A stretch of 64,000 bases of DNA from Bacteroidota bacterium (GTDB lineage: Bacteria > Bacteroidota > Bacteroidia > Chitinophagales > Chitinophagaceae): contig JAFDXI010000145.1 of the NCBI GenBank assembly GCA_018268035.1, positions 1 to 64,000 on the forward strand. The letters are read 5' to 3'. The notes beneath the pieces are model-generated. The model saw nothing but the letters and a program-made list of their open reading frames with translations. It was not told where the DNA came from and made no database searches. Made by a program: the position numbers and the translations under genes. Below, in pieces: positions 54,949 through 63,130 of this stretch (positions are counted from its first letter, which is position 1; the number at the start of each line of letters is the position of its first letter).

Positions 54949-55892
54949 TGACTTTGAATAAAGAGCGACATACGGGATTTATAAAATCAACAGCAGCGAC
55001 GCTTGGTTTTCATTATTGCGGAATTGCAGAAGCTGTACATTTAGATGATGATGCAAGAAAGCTTGAAAGCTGGTTGCAGCAAGGGTTTCATGGCAAGATG
55101 CAGTATATGGAGAATTATTTTGACTTACGCACCAATCCCGGAAAACTTGTGCCTGGTGCAAAGTCGGTCATTACACTTTTATGTAATTATTTTCCAGCAG
55201 CTCACCAACAAATTAATGTACCCAAAATTTCAAAATACGCTTATGGTAAGGATTATCATGAAGTAATCAGGTCTAAACTCAATCGTTTTATTCAATTAAT
55301 CAAAGAGCATATTGGTGAAATTAACGGTAGGGGATTTGTTGACAGTGCACCTGTATTAGAACGCAGTTGGGCTGTTCGTAGTGGTGTAGGATGGGTGGGG
55401 AAAAACGGTAATTTGATTACCCGCCAACAAGGTTCATTCTTTTTTATTGCTACACTAATTACAGACCTTGATTTGATTTTTGATACTGCTTTTGCAAATG
55501 ATTATTGCGGTACTTGCACAAAATGTTTAGATGCCTGCCCCACTCAGGCTATCCGCGAAAACAAAGTGATTGATGGCAGCCGGTGCATTTCTTATTTCAC
55601 CATTGAATTAAAAGATGAAGTGATTCCTCCAGAGATGAAAAATAAATTTGAAAACTGGATGTTTGGTTGTGATATCTGCCAGGATGTTTGTCCATGGAAC
55701 CGTTTTAGTAAACCTACCTCTGAAACCGAGTTTACACCAATCCCTGAAATCCTTAACCTGTCAACTGAAGAGTGGGATTCATTGAGTGAAGAAGCGTTCA
55801 GAAGAATATTCAAATCATCTCCTTTAAAAAGGTCAAAGTTTAAAGGCATACAACGCAATCTCAGGTTTATTTCACCTGATGAAATTGAATAA
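54948..55892 (+). CDS. queG: Epoxyqueuosine reductase
   Basis: This 314-residue Fe-S and cobalamin-linked enzyme converts epoxyqueuosine to queuosine in tRNA. The two 4Fe-4S motifs are CGTCTKCLDACPTQAI and CDICQDVCPWNRF, and the catalytic region has ERSWAVRSGVGWVGKNGNLI. The start codon may be GTG 54948 or TTG 54954 (MNKERHTGF...), the second being consistent with the promoter overlap. Its C-terminus lacks HEAT-like repeats, as expected for the short form. It is monocistronic, between a terminator and the secreted protein gene. Confidence 0.93.
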   Translation: MTLNKERHTGFIKSTAATLGFHYCGIAEAVHLDDDARKLESWLQQGFHGKMQYMENYFDLRTNPGKLVPGAKSVITLLCNYFPAAHQQINVPKISKYAYGKDYHEVIRSKLNRFIQLIKEHIGEINGRGFVDSAPVLERSWAVRSGVGWVGKNGNLITRQQGSFFFIATLITDLDLIFDTAFANDYCGTCTKCLDACPTQAIRENKVIDGSRCISYFTIELKDEVIPPEMKNKFENWMFGCDICQDVCPWNRFSKPTSETEFTPIPEILNLSTEEWDSLSEEAFRRIFKSSPLKRSKFKGIQRNLRFISPDEIE

Positions 55893-55964
55893 ATCCGGTC
55901 ATAAACTGAAAAATGTGTTTTGCATCAACTGATATTATTATCTTTCATTTTTAAAACATTTAAC

Positions 55965-56582
55965 ATGAAAAAAATTTTCTGCTTATTCGTTATTGCCTTT
56001 TTTATAACTGTTGGCGCATTTGCGCAAATTAGTAATACCCGTGTTACTATTGATACTACTGTGCGAGATGCTGTTCAGTTTCAGTCAGACCTCAGCAGCA
56101 GTGAAGCATCTGATGCTATTGATGGTTATTTTGACAGTATGCATATCAGTAAAGAGAAAGGAAAAGGATTTATTATAAAAAAGTCACTTGGTTATATGCT
56201 GTATAAAAGAGCAAAAGTGGAAGGCTCAAATAATGATTATGATTATTATTTTGTAGTGGATACTAAAAAACAAAAAGGTAAAGACGGTTCTGTAATCAGT
56301 ATTGCTGTAGGCAAGGGCATTGGTAATTTTTTTAATACCGGAAACGATAAAGTATGGAAAGATTTGACACAGTTTGCGGGCTATTTACTGTCAAATTATT
56401 TTGAGCAATACAAACTTTACACACAATTAAGCCAGGTGGGAAAAGATATGGATAAGAAAAAGAAAAAACTGGATGATGTTTTAAAACAAAAATCAGATTT
56501 GGAAAGCGGCATCAGCAATGATTCGTTGCAGATTGTAAACTTTAATGACGCTTTACAAAAACTGAAGACAAATCAACAATAG
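55965..56582 (+). CDS. Secreted protein of unknown function with C-terminal coiled coil
   Basis: This 205-residue protein has a signal peptide (MKKIFCLFVIAFFITVGAFAQ). The mature part has a beta-rich region (ISNTRVTIDTTVRDAVQFQSD, DYDYYFVVDTKKQKG) and a C-terminal coiled coil from about 165 (KKKKLDDVLKQKSDLESGI). I do not recognise the family. ATG 55965 was used because the upstream alternative at 55920 would add a second hydrophobic stretch. It follows queG by 72 bases and is closed by an 18-base-pair hairpin. Confidence 0.7.
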   Translation: MKKIFCLFVIAFFITVGAFAQISNTRVTIDTTVRDAVQFQSDLSSSEASDAIDGYFDSMHISKEKGKGFIIKKSLGYMLYKRAKVEGSNNDYDYYFVVDTKKQKGKDGSVISIAVGKGIGNFFNTGNDKVWKDLTQFAGYLLSNYFEQYKLYTQLSQVGKDMDKKKKKLDDVLKQKSDLESGISNDSLQIVNFNDALQKLKTNQQ

Positions 56583-56603
56583 AAATTTCCAGGAACTAAT
56601 TAT

Positions 56604-56642
56604 AGCACATTAGATAAAAACGAAGTTTTTATCTAATGTGCT
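56604..56642. terminator. Perfect 18-base-pair hairpin with a GAA loop
   Basis: AGCACATTAGATAAAAAC pairs perfectly with GTTTTTATCTAATGTGCT around a 3-base GAA loop. There is no run of T directly after the stem, so it is not a textbook terminator, but it lies between convergent genes and could act in both directions. Confidence 0.55.
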
Positions 56643-56731
56643 CCTGCGTTTTTCGTTCAATGTTCACTGTAATGTAAATCTGTAATGATGATAATTCCTT
56701 TTTTAAAAACTATCTGATAAATCTCAGACTT

Positions 56732-58111
56732 TTACATTACTGCAGGCTTAATATTTTGATTTACTCTGAACAAATTATTAGGATCATATTTTCTTTTGAT
56801 CTGGGATAAACGCTGATAATTTGCACTATAGTTATTTTTTACTTCTTCTTCGCCTTCGTCCATAGTAAAGTTAACATAAGCGCCACCAGATGAAAAGCGG
56901 TGAAGGTCATTCCAATATTCCCTGGCCCAGCTTATCATCTTTTCATTATTATCCGGGTCTGGGTCTATACCTAAAACTACTCCGGATAAAAAGGCATCTC
57001 GATAATTCCATGCTGTATCCTGTTTGTTCACTCTTGCAGCAGCGCCATTGACAGGATAAAGGTGCATAGATGATAACATGGTGGGAAGTGTTGCAGCATG
57101 TTTCAAATGAACATCAATTGCTTCATCACTGATATCATTGTAAAAATCTGCCTTCCAGTACATTTGCAAACCAGATGGCAATAAGCCATCAAACATGGAT
57201 TGTAAGGCAGGCATAGGGATAGTACCCACCATATCCATTGCTGGTTTTTTTAATTGCCTGACAGGATTAAAAACTTCACCTGCTTTTTCAGGGTCGCCGG
57301 TATAACACCAAACAATGGCACACATTTTTTTCAAATGATACTCAGGAGGAAAATGATCAATTGGTGGCACAACCATAAATGCAAAAAAACCATTGATATC
57401 ATCAGGTGCTGTTTTAAGAAAATTTCTATACCATTGCAAAATAGATTTGGCATCGCTTAAATCCCAAAACATCGGTCCACCAACAGGCATGCTCACCGGA
57501 TGCATTTTAAATCGGAAAGAAACCACAACGCCAAAGTTGCCACCTCCGCCACGTAAAGCCCAGAACAAATCAGGATTTTCATTTTGGTTTGCTTTTACCA
57601 CAGAGCCATTTGCCAAAACCACTTCTGCTTCTATTAGATTGTCAATGCTAAGGCCATATCTACGGGTAAGATGTCCAAGCCCACCGCCGAGTGTAAGCCC
57701 TGCAACACCTGTGGTGCCTACCACTCCGGCCGGTACACTCATTCCAATAGTATGTGTTATTGCGTCAAGTTCTTTTAATAAAATGCCTGCCTGTACCCAA
57801 ATTATATTATTGGATGTATCCATTTTTGTTTCCTTCATCATGGAAAGATCAATGACTAAGCCATCATCGCAAATGCCCAGCCCTCCTGCGTTGTGGCCGC
57901 CCGATCTAATGGCAAGAAGTAAATTATTTTCTCTTGCTGTGTTTACACACTCAACAACATCATCAACATTGGCACAAAAAGCAATCATTTTAGGGTGTTT
58001 ATTGATCATTGCATTATATACTTTTCTTGCTTCATCATATTCAGGGTCGCCTTGTGCAATTAATTTCCCATTTAGTTTCTTTCTGAGATTGTCTGTAAGA
58101 TGAGTTGACAT
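56732..58111 (-). CDS. FAD-binding berberine-bridge-type oxidoreductase
   Basis: This 459-residue oxidoreductase belongs to the PCMH-type FAD family with a BBE C-terminus. The FAD-binding motif RSGGHNAGGLGICDDGLVIDL includes a histidine that in related enzymes holds FAD covalently. The GGGLGHLTRRYGLSIDNL and GGGGNFGVVVSF blocks are typical of the PCMH domain. The C-terminal NNYSANYQRLSQIKRKYDPNNLFRVNQNIK is the BBE motif. The start is ATG 58111, since the longer frame adds a non-conserved stretch. It probably oxidises a sugar or phenolic substrate. It follows an AraC-type regulator gene on the same strand (144 bases), the likely regulator. Confidence 0.88.
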   Translation of the reverse strand: MSTHLTDNLRKKLNGKLIAQGDPEYDEARKVYNAMINKHPKMIAFCANVDDVVECVNTARENNLLLAIRSGGHNAGGLGICDDGLVIDLSMMKETKMDTSNNIIWVQAGILLKELDAITHTIGMSVPAGVVGTTGVAGLTLGGGLGHLTRRYGLSIDNLIEAEVVLANGSVVKANQNENPDLFWALRGGGGNFGVVVSFRFKMHPVSMPVGGPMFWDLSDAKSILQWYRNFLKTAPDDINGFFAFMVVPPIDHFPPEYHLKKMCAIVWCYTGDPEKAGEVFNPVRQLKKPAMDMVGTIPMPALQSMFDGLLPSGLQMYWKADFYNDISDEAIDVHLKHAATLPTMLSSMHLYPVNGAAARVNKQDTAWNYRDAFLSGVVLGIDPDPDNNEKMISWAREYWNDLHRFSSGGAYVNFTMDEGEEEVKNNYSANYQRLSQIKRKYDPNNLFRVNQNIKPAVM

Positions 58112-58255
58112 TTTATTTGATTTTAAGTATAAAAATAAAATCTGCAATGTTGAGTACTATTTCATTACAGCTCAAAAAATTTGTTTTACGTATCAAAATG
58201 TGAAAATGCAAAAAAGTGAAATTGGAAGACCTGTCGAAAAAAACACTATAGATTA

Positions 58256-59155
58256 TCAGTTTACCTGGTTGTAAATATTAAAAGTATAATTATGTTGATA
58301 CTGCCGGGGGCTTACTCCAAAAGCATCCTTGAATATTTTACTAAAATGAGTGTTATTTTCAAAACCACTTTCATCAGCAATTTCACTTATGTTCTTGATG
58401 CTTGTCTGCAAAAGCATTTTGGCATGTTGCAATCTTTTATATGTTAACCATTTCCCTGGAGATGAATGAAACATTTTTGTAAACTCTCTTTTGAAGGTAG
58501 CAAGGCTACGGTTTGAAATTTTTGCAAACTCTGTTAATGAAAGATGATACATATAATTGGCTTCCATGATGTCTGCGAGAGAAGGTTTATTACAATTACT
58601 AATGTTGAATAGATGAGATCGAAATGATTTGTTTACGGGATCGCACAAAAGGTTAAAAATTAATTCACGAAATTTTAGTTCCAATAATTCTTCTACCGGT
58701 GGCAATGGTTGCAGAAAATATGGCTTCATTGCATAAAAAAATGTTTTGGTGGTATTGTTGACATGCATATCTGTTACCTGTTCCTGAAGCTCGTGCCGAA
58801 ATATTTTTTGAGAAGTGAATGGAATTTTTGAACGGTATTCATCAATAAATTTCTTCAGGTATGAGTCGGGCATGAAAAAGGCCATCACACATAAATCATT
58901 TCCAAGTTTCATTTGTTGCTGAAATGCTCCTTTTTTCACAAAAAAGCATTTCCCTTTTGATAAGGTGTAGTTGTTGCATGAATGAACAATACTCCTTTCA
59001 CCACTTATTGCATATACAATGAAATTAAGATGACTATAAATATTAATTTTCTCAATTTCCTGCGGGCAATGATAATGTACAAATAATAAATCTTTTACTC
59101 TTAGTTGCTTAAATCGTCCTGGATTGGCAATCAACAGGTCATATATGTTTGTCAT
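58256..59155 (-). CDS. AraC-family transcriptional regulator
   Basis: This 299-residue regulator has an AraC-type DNA-binding domain in the last 100 residues: LSLTEFAKISNRSLATFKREFTKMFH and NISEIADESGFENNTHFSKIFKDAFGVSPRQYQ. The N-terminal part is a cupin-like ligand domain (about 30-120). It lies upstream of the FAD oxidoreductase on the same strand and probably controls it. The 144-base gap between them leaves room for a regulated promoter. Confidence 0.88.
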   Translation of the reverse strand: MTNIYDLLIANPGRFKQLRVKDLLFVHYHCPQEIEKINIYSHLNFIVYAISGERSIVHSCNNYTLSKGKCFFVKKGAFQQQMKLGNDLCVMAFFMPDSYLKKFIDEYRSKIPFTSQKIFRHELQEQVTDMHVNNTTKTFFYAMKPYFLQPLPPVEELLELKFRELIFNLLCDPVNKSFRSHLFNISNCNKPSLADIMEANYMYHLSLTEFAKISNRSLATFKREFTKMFHSSPGKWLTYKRLQHAKMLLQTSIKNISEIADESGFENNTHFSKIFKDAFGVSPRQYQHNYTFNIYNQVN

Positions 59156-59633
59156 TGTAGTTTCAAAAATGAAAATTGGGGTACTAAGTTAGAATAAATA
59201 GTATTGATAAAGTTTAGCAGCTGTTAAAATAAACCTATATATAAAGCCCTGAAACACCATTGTAACCTTTTGGCGATGACTCTCTTTTCGTATTTTTTTA
59301 CGGATAAAAGGATAGGAGATATACATAAATTTTCTCTCAATTGATTACTTATGCTTCAATAATGTATTTTCAAATAAATCATTTTGTAAAGGTTATGCCT
59401 TTTTAAAAACCAATGACTTTTCTAAAATCATCAATTTGATTTTAATTGAAACAAACTACACAAAACCTGATGTGCCAGTTTTGAAAGAAATGAAGAAGCT
59501 ATTATTTTTTAAAAGTCTTTATTCTGTTATTATCCAGGCAACAGATATTTGTTTGAACTTTTTAAATAATCCCCAGAACTTAAAATCTTGTTTTGTATTA
59601 TGATTGCTTTTATGATGCACTTACATTTGCGTG
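59156..59633. other. Intergenic region between the AraC gene and bioA
   Basis: This 478-base region is very AT-rich. I see no coding frame, repeat or RNA fold, only a promoter-like box just before bioA. Confidence 0.5.
59622..59629 (+). promoter_or_regulatory. Candidate -7 promoter element for bioA
   Basis: TACATTTG fits TAnnTTTG and ends 4 bases before the ATG 59634. With the usual spacing the transcript would start at or close to the start codon. Confidence 0.4.
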
Positions 59634-60911
59634 ATGAATTTAATTGAGCGTGATAGAAAATATGTCTGGCATCCATTCACCCGGCAAAAAAATATGGTTG
59701 ACCCTATTGCAATTACAAAAGCAAAAGGTAGTTATTTAATTGATGAAAATGGGAAACAGTATCTTGATGCTATCAGTAGCTGGTGGGTTAATGTACATGG
59801 CCATGCACATCCATATATAGCAGAAAAAATTTATGAGCAAGCTCAACAACTGGAACATATCATCTTTGCAGGATTTACCCATGAGCCCGCAGTAACATTG
59901 GCTGAAAGGCTGATTAAAATACTGCCGGGAAATTTTTCAAAAATATTTTATAGTGATGATGGTTCTACATCAAATGAAGTGGCAATAAAAATGGCAATAC
60001 AGTACTGGTGGAATCAAAAGTCTTCTGATACAAAAACTAATTTGCCATCCAGGGATAAATTACTGGCATTTAAAAACGCTTATCATGGTGATACATTTGG
60101 TGCGATGAGTGTGAGTGAAAGAAGTGTTTTTACACTTGCATTTCATGATCTTTTATTAGAAGTAGTTTTTATAGATGTGCCAGATGAAAATAATTTACAC
60201 CAACTTAAACAGGAAATAGATAAACATGCTGATTCTGTTGCGGCATTTATTTATGAACCATTGGTACAGGGTGCTGGAGGAATGAAGATGTATGCACCAG
60301 CATGTATGGATGCTTTGCTGCAATACATCAGACAAAAAAATATTATTTGCATTGCTGATGAGGTAATGACGGGCTTTGGTCGTACAGGAAAAATGTTTGC
60401 CAGTGAATATATGGAAACAAAGCCAGACATTATATGTTGCAGTAAAGGGCTGACAGGTGGAACGATGGCATTGGGTGTAACGGCCTGCACTGAAAAAATT
60501 TACAATGCTTATCTTGATGATGATGGTAGGAAAACATTTTTTCATGGCCATTCTTTTACTGCCAACCCAATAGCCTGCGCAGCATCTAATGCAAGTCTTG
60601 ATTTGTTTGAACAAAATATAGCACTGAAAAAGATTGAATATATTTCTGAGAGGAATGAGGCTTTTGCTATTCAGTTGAAACAAATAAAAGGGATAAAAGA
60701 TGTAAGGGTGAGGGGAACTATTCTTGCCTTTGAGATAGAAAAGGGAAAAGATGAATACCTGAATACAATTGGTAACACCATTACCACAAAAGCATTAAGC
60801 AAAGGCGTTTATATAAGGCCTTTGGGAAATACAGTTTATATTATGCCGCCATATTGTATAACTGAAGAAGAACTGGAAACAATTTATGCGATATTGCAGG
60901 AAGTGTTTTGA
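59634..60911 (+). CDS. bioA: Adenosylmethionine-8-amino-7-oxononanoate aminotransferase
   Basis: This 425-residue PLP aminotransferase makes 7,8-diaminononanoate in biotin synthesis. Signatures: RKYVWHPFTRQKN at the start, ISSWWVNVHGHAHPYI, YSDDGSTSNEVAIKMA, AYHGDTFGAMSVSERSVF, and CIADEVMTGFGRTGKMFAS with the PLP lysine later in CCSKGLTGG. The start is ATG 59634; a GTG lies just upstream in frame. It is a lone biotin gene here, with no bioB, bioD or bioF beside it. The 3' end is 7 bases from the convergent AraC gene. Confidence 0.95.
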   Translation: MNLIERDRKYVWHPFTRQKNMVDPIAITKAKGSYLIDENGKQYLDAISSWWVNVHGHAHPYIAEKIYEQAQQLEHIIFAGFTHEPAVTLAERLIKILPGNFSKIFYSDDGSTSNEVAIKMAIQYWWNQKSSDTKTNLPSRDKLLAFKNAYHGDTFGAMSVSERSVFTLAFHDLLLEVVFIDVPDENNLHQLKQEIDKHADSVAAFIYEPLVQGAGGMKMYAPACMDALLQYIRQKNIICIADEVMTGFGRTGKMFASEYMETKPDIICCSKGLTGGTMALGVTACTEKIYNAYLDDDGRKTFFHGHSFTANPIACAASNASLDLFEQNIALKKIEYISERNEAFAIQLKQIKGIKDVRVRGTILAFEIEKGKDEYLNTIGNTITTKALSKGVYIRPLGNTVYIMPPYCITEEELETIYAILQEVF

Positions 60912-60918
60912 TTAGTTC

Positions 60919-61782
60919 CTAATATTGAGATACAGCTATTTTCCTGTATTCAGTTGGGCAATAACCTGTGATTTTTTTAAAAAGTTTATTAAAACCTGAA
61001 GCAGTTTTAAATCCGTTCTGATAAGCGATCTCTGCGCTGGTTAAATCGGTGTTCAGCAATAATTGAGAAGCGTGTTGAATTCTTGTTTCCTGTACATAAT
61101 CAACAAATGTCTTACCGGTCTTTTGTTTAAAAAACCTGCAAAAAGATTCAGGAGTTAAACTGGTCATTTTTGCAACTGTTGACAAACTTATATTCTTATC
61201 AATATTTCCGTCTATAAAGTTAAACACATCGTTCAGCCTGCCTGAAACTGGTTTTGTTGCTTCAATAGCTGTAGTATTGATACAATGTGTTTCATTAGAG
61301 GAAGCTATGATGTTTAGTATTTCAAGTAAACAAATAATTTTTTCAAAACCATTTGTTTTTAACAGGGATACAAGTTTATTGACAATTTTGCCCTTTGTTT
61401 TACCTGTTATATCAATACCTGATTTGGCTCTGATTAAAAGTTTTTGCAATGCTGCAGTTTCTTTCATCTCATAAAAACCATCAGCAAAAATTGTGTGATT
61501 AAATGTAACAATGATGGCTTTAGAACAATTATCATTTTTCTGAAGGGTAGTTTTGTCAGTTAACCACACATGTGGTAATCCTGGGCCAACAAGGGTGAGT
61601 TCATCAGCATTGAATTCTTCAATTGTATTACCAATTATCCTTCTGCCTTTGCCTTGTTTTATATAAATCAATTCAAATTCAGGGTGTGAATGAAATTCTG
61701 TTGAAAAAAGGGGCTCATCCCATTCAAATATGGTAAGCAGCGATTTATAAATATTAGAAATATTGGTAGTAGTTAATTTCAT
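60919..61782 (-). CDS. AraC-family regulator with N-terminal cupin
   Basis: This 287-residue regulator has an N-terminal cupin domain (EFHSHPEFELIYIKQGKGRRIIGN, with the HxH...E metal-like motif) and an AraC helix-turn-helix (NISLSTVAKMTSLTPESFCRFFKQKTGKTF and LTSAEIAYQNGFKTASGFNKLFKKITGYCPTEYR). ATG 61782 was preferred to a TTG 6 bases upstream. It is divergent from the ROK gene (96 bases between starts), so the two probably share a control region for sugar use. Confidence 0.88.
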   Translation of the reverse strand: MKLTTTNISNIYKSLLTIFEWDEPLFSTEFHSHPEFELIYIKQGKGRRIIGNTIEEFNADELTLVGPGLPHVWLTDKTTLQKNDNCSKAIIVTFNHTIFADGFYEMKETAALQKLLIRAKSGIDITGKTKGKIVNKLVSLLKTNGFEKIICLLEILNIIASSNETHCINTTAIEATKPVSGRLNDVFNFIDGNIDKNISLSTVAKMTSLTPESFCRFFKQKTGKTFVDYVQETRIQHASQLLLNTDLTSAEIAYQNGFKTASGFNKLFKKITGYCPTEYRKIAVSQY

Positions 61783-61814
61783 TGTCAATAGTTCTATTTT
61801 AACAATTTATGGTA

Positions 61815-61822
61815 CAAAGTTA
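61815..61822 (-). promoter_or_regulatory. Candidate -7 promoter element for the cupin AraC gene
   Basis: Read on the minus strand this is TAACTTTG (TAnnTTTG), ending 32 bases before the ATG at 61782, in the shared 96-base divergent region. Confidence 0.35.
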
Positions 61823-61878
61823 ACGAATTGAGAACACTTTATTAATTTTTTAAAAAAGTTTTTCAACTTTACTGTTTA

Positions 61879-63090
61879 ATGGCTAATAGTGCTACGATAA
61901 TAAGAAAAGAAATAATAAAGTTATTATACTTTAATAAAGTATTATCCATTTCTGCATTGAGTAGCAGCCTGAATAAAAGTGTTCCGGTTATTTTAAAGAT
62001 AATCAATGAGTTAGTTGAAGATGAAGTGATTATTGAAACTGGCTTTGCGCCATCAACAGGAGGGAGGCGAGCAGTAATGTATGCTTTGGAAACCCGATTG
62101 CAGTACATTTTGTGTGTTTCAATGGATCAATTTGTTACCAATATCGCATTGCTTGATTTGGAAAATAATGTGGTTGGAGAAATAGATAAACTTCATCTGC
62201 CATTAGCAACAACAGAAAATGCGTTACAGATATTGATTGATGGTATTGTAAAGTTCATCAATAAAACAGATGTCCAGAAAGAGAAGATTATTGCAATTGG
62301 GATTGGGATGCCTGGTTTTATAGATGTCAAAAAAGGAATTAATTATTCCTTTTTACAGGCAAATGCCAATATTAATGATTTGATAAGTGAGGCAACCGGG
62401 AAGCCAGTGTTTATTGACAATGACTCCAGTATTATAGCATTAGCAGAATTGAAATTTGGGGGAGCAAGAAATAAAAAAGAGGCAATGGTAGTAAATATTG
62501 GCTGGGGTGTTGGCTTAGGAATCATATTGAATTCTAAATTATATCGTGGGCAAAACGGTTTTGCAGGTGAGTTTAGTCATATTCCTCTTTTTTCCAACAA
62601 TAAATTATGTTCCTGCGGTAAAATGGGATGTCTCGAAACAGAAACCTCATTGCTGGTGATTATTGAAAAAGCAAGAAAAGGAATACAGGAAGGGAGGATT
62701 TCGATTTTAAAAAATAAAGTTTTTGATGTTGATCTGGAAAGAGCTTTCGAACAAATTGTTTTGGCTGCTAAAAGTGGTGACCAATTTGCACTTGAGCTTA
62801 TTTCCAAAGCAGCTTTTGAAATTGGTAGGGGCGTTTCAATATTGATACACATTTTAAACCCGGAGATCATTGTATTAAGTGGAAGAGGAGCTACAGTAGG
62901 TAATCTGTGGATGGCTGCTTTACAACAGGCAGTTGCAGAATACAGCATACCAAGGTTAGCGGCTTATACAGAATTGGCAATTTCACCATTGGGACAAAAG
63001 GCAGGATTAATAGGCGCAGCAGTCTTAGTGATGGAAAATCTTGAAAAACTAAATTTTAAAAAAGCAAAATCTGAAATAGTAGCTGAATAA
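61879..63090 (+). CDS. ROK-family transcriptional regulator or sugar kinase
   Basis: This 403-residue protein has an N-terminal winged helix-turn-helix (about 1-70; LSISALSSSLNKSVPVILKIINELVEDEVI) and a ROK domain. Visible motifs: GIGMPGFIDVKKG, VFIDNDSSIIALAE (phosphoryl/sugar site), NIGWGVGLGIIL (phosphate-binding loop) and the ROK zinc motif CSCGKMGCLETE. ROK regulators of this type repress sugar-utilization genes until an inducer sugar binds. It lies 40 bases upstream of the SusC-like gene, which supports a polysaccharide-uptake role. Confidence 0.9.
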   Translation: MANSATIIRKEIIKLLYFNKVLSISALSSSLNKSVPVILKIINELVEDEVIIETGFAPSTGGRRAVMYALETRLQYILCVSMDQFVTNIALLDLENNVVGEIDKLHLPLATTENALQILIDGIVKFINKTDVQKEKIIAIGIGMPGFIDVKKGINYSFLQANANINDLISEATGKPVFIDNDSSIIALAELKFGGARNKKEAMVVNIGWGVGLGIILNSKLYRGQNGFAGEFSHIPLFSNNKLCSCGKMGCLETETSLLVIIEKARKGIQEGRISILKNKVFDVDLERAFEQIVLAAKSGDQFALELISKAAFEIGRGVSILIHILNPEIIVLSGRGATVGNLWMAALQQAVAEYSIPRLAAYTELAISPLGQKAGLIGAAVLVMENLEKLNFKKAKSEIVAE

Positions 63091-63130
63091 TTTTTAAGTA
63101 CAATTTTTAATTTTTAAACAAACAACCGTT

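Noticed and set aside
57393-58103. A 236-residue plus-strand frame inside the FAD oxidoreductase
   Set aside because: It is the opposite-strand shadow of a well supported gene; it is rich in Ser/Pro/Thr as such shadows often are.
59156-59633. Possible biotin-repressor (BirA) operator before bioA
   Set aside because: No TTGTAAACC-type palindrome is present in the region.
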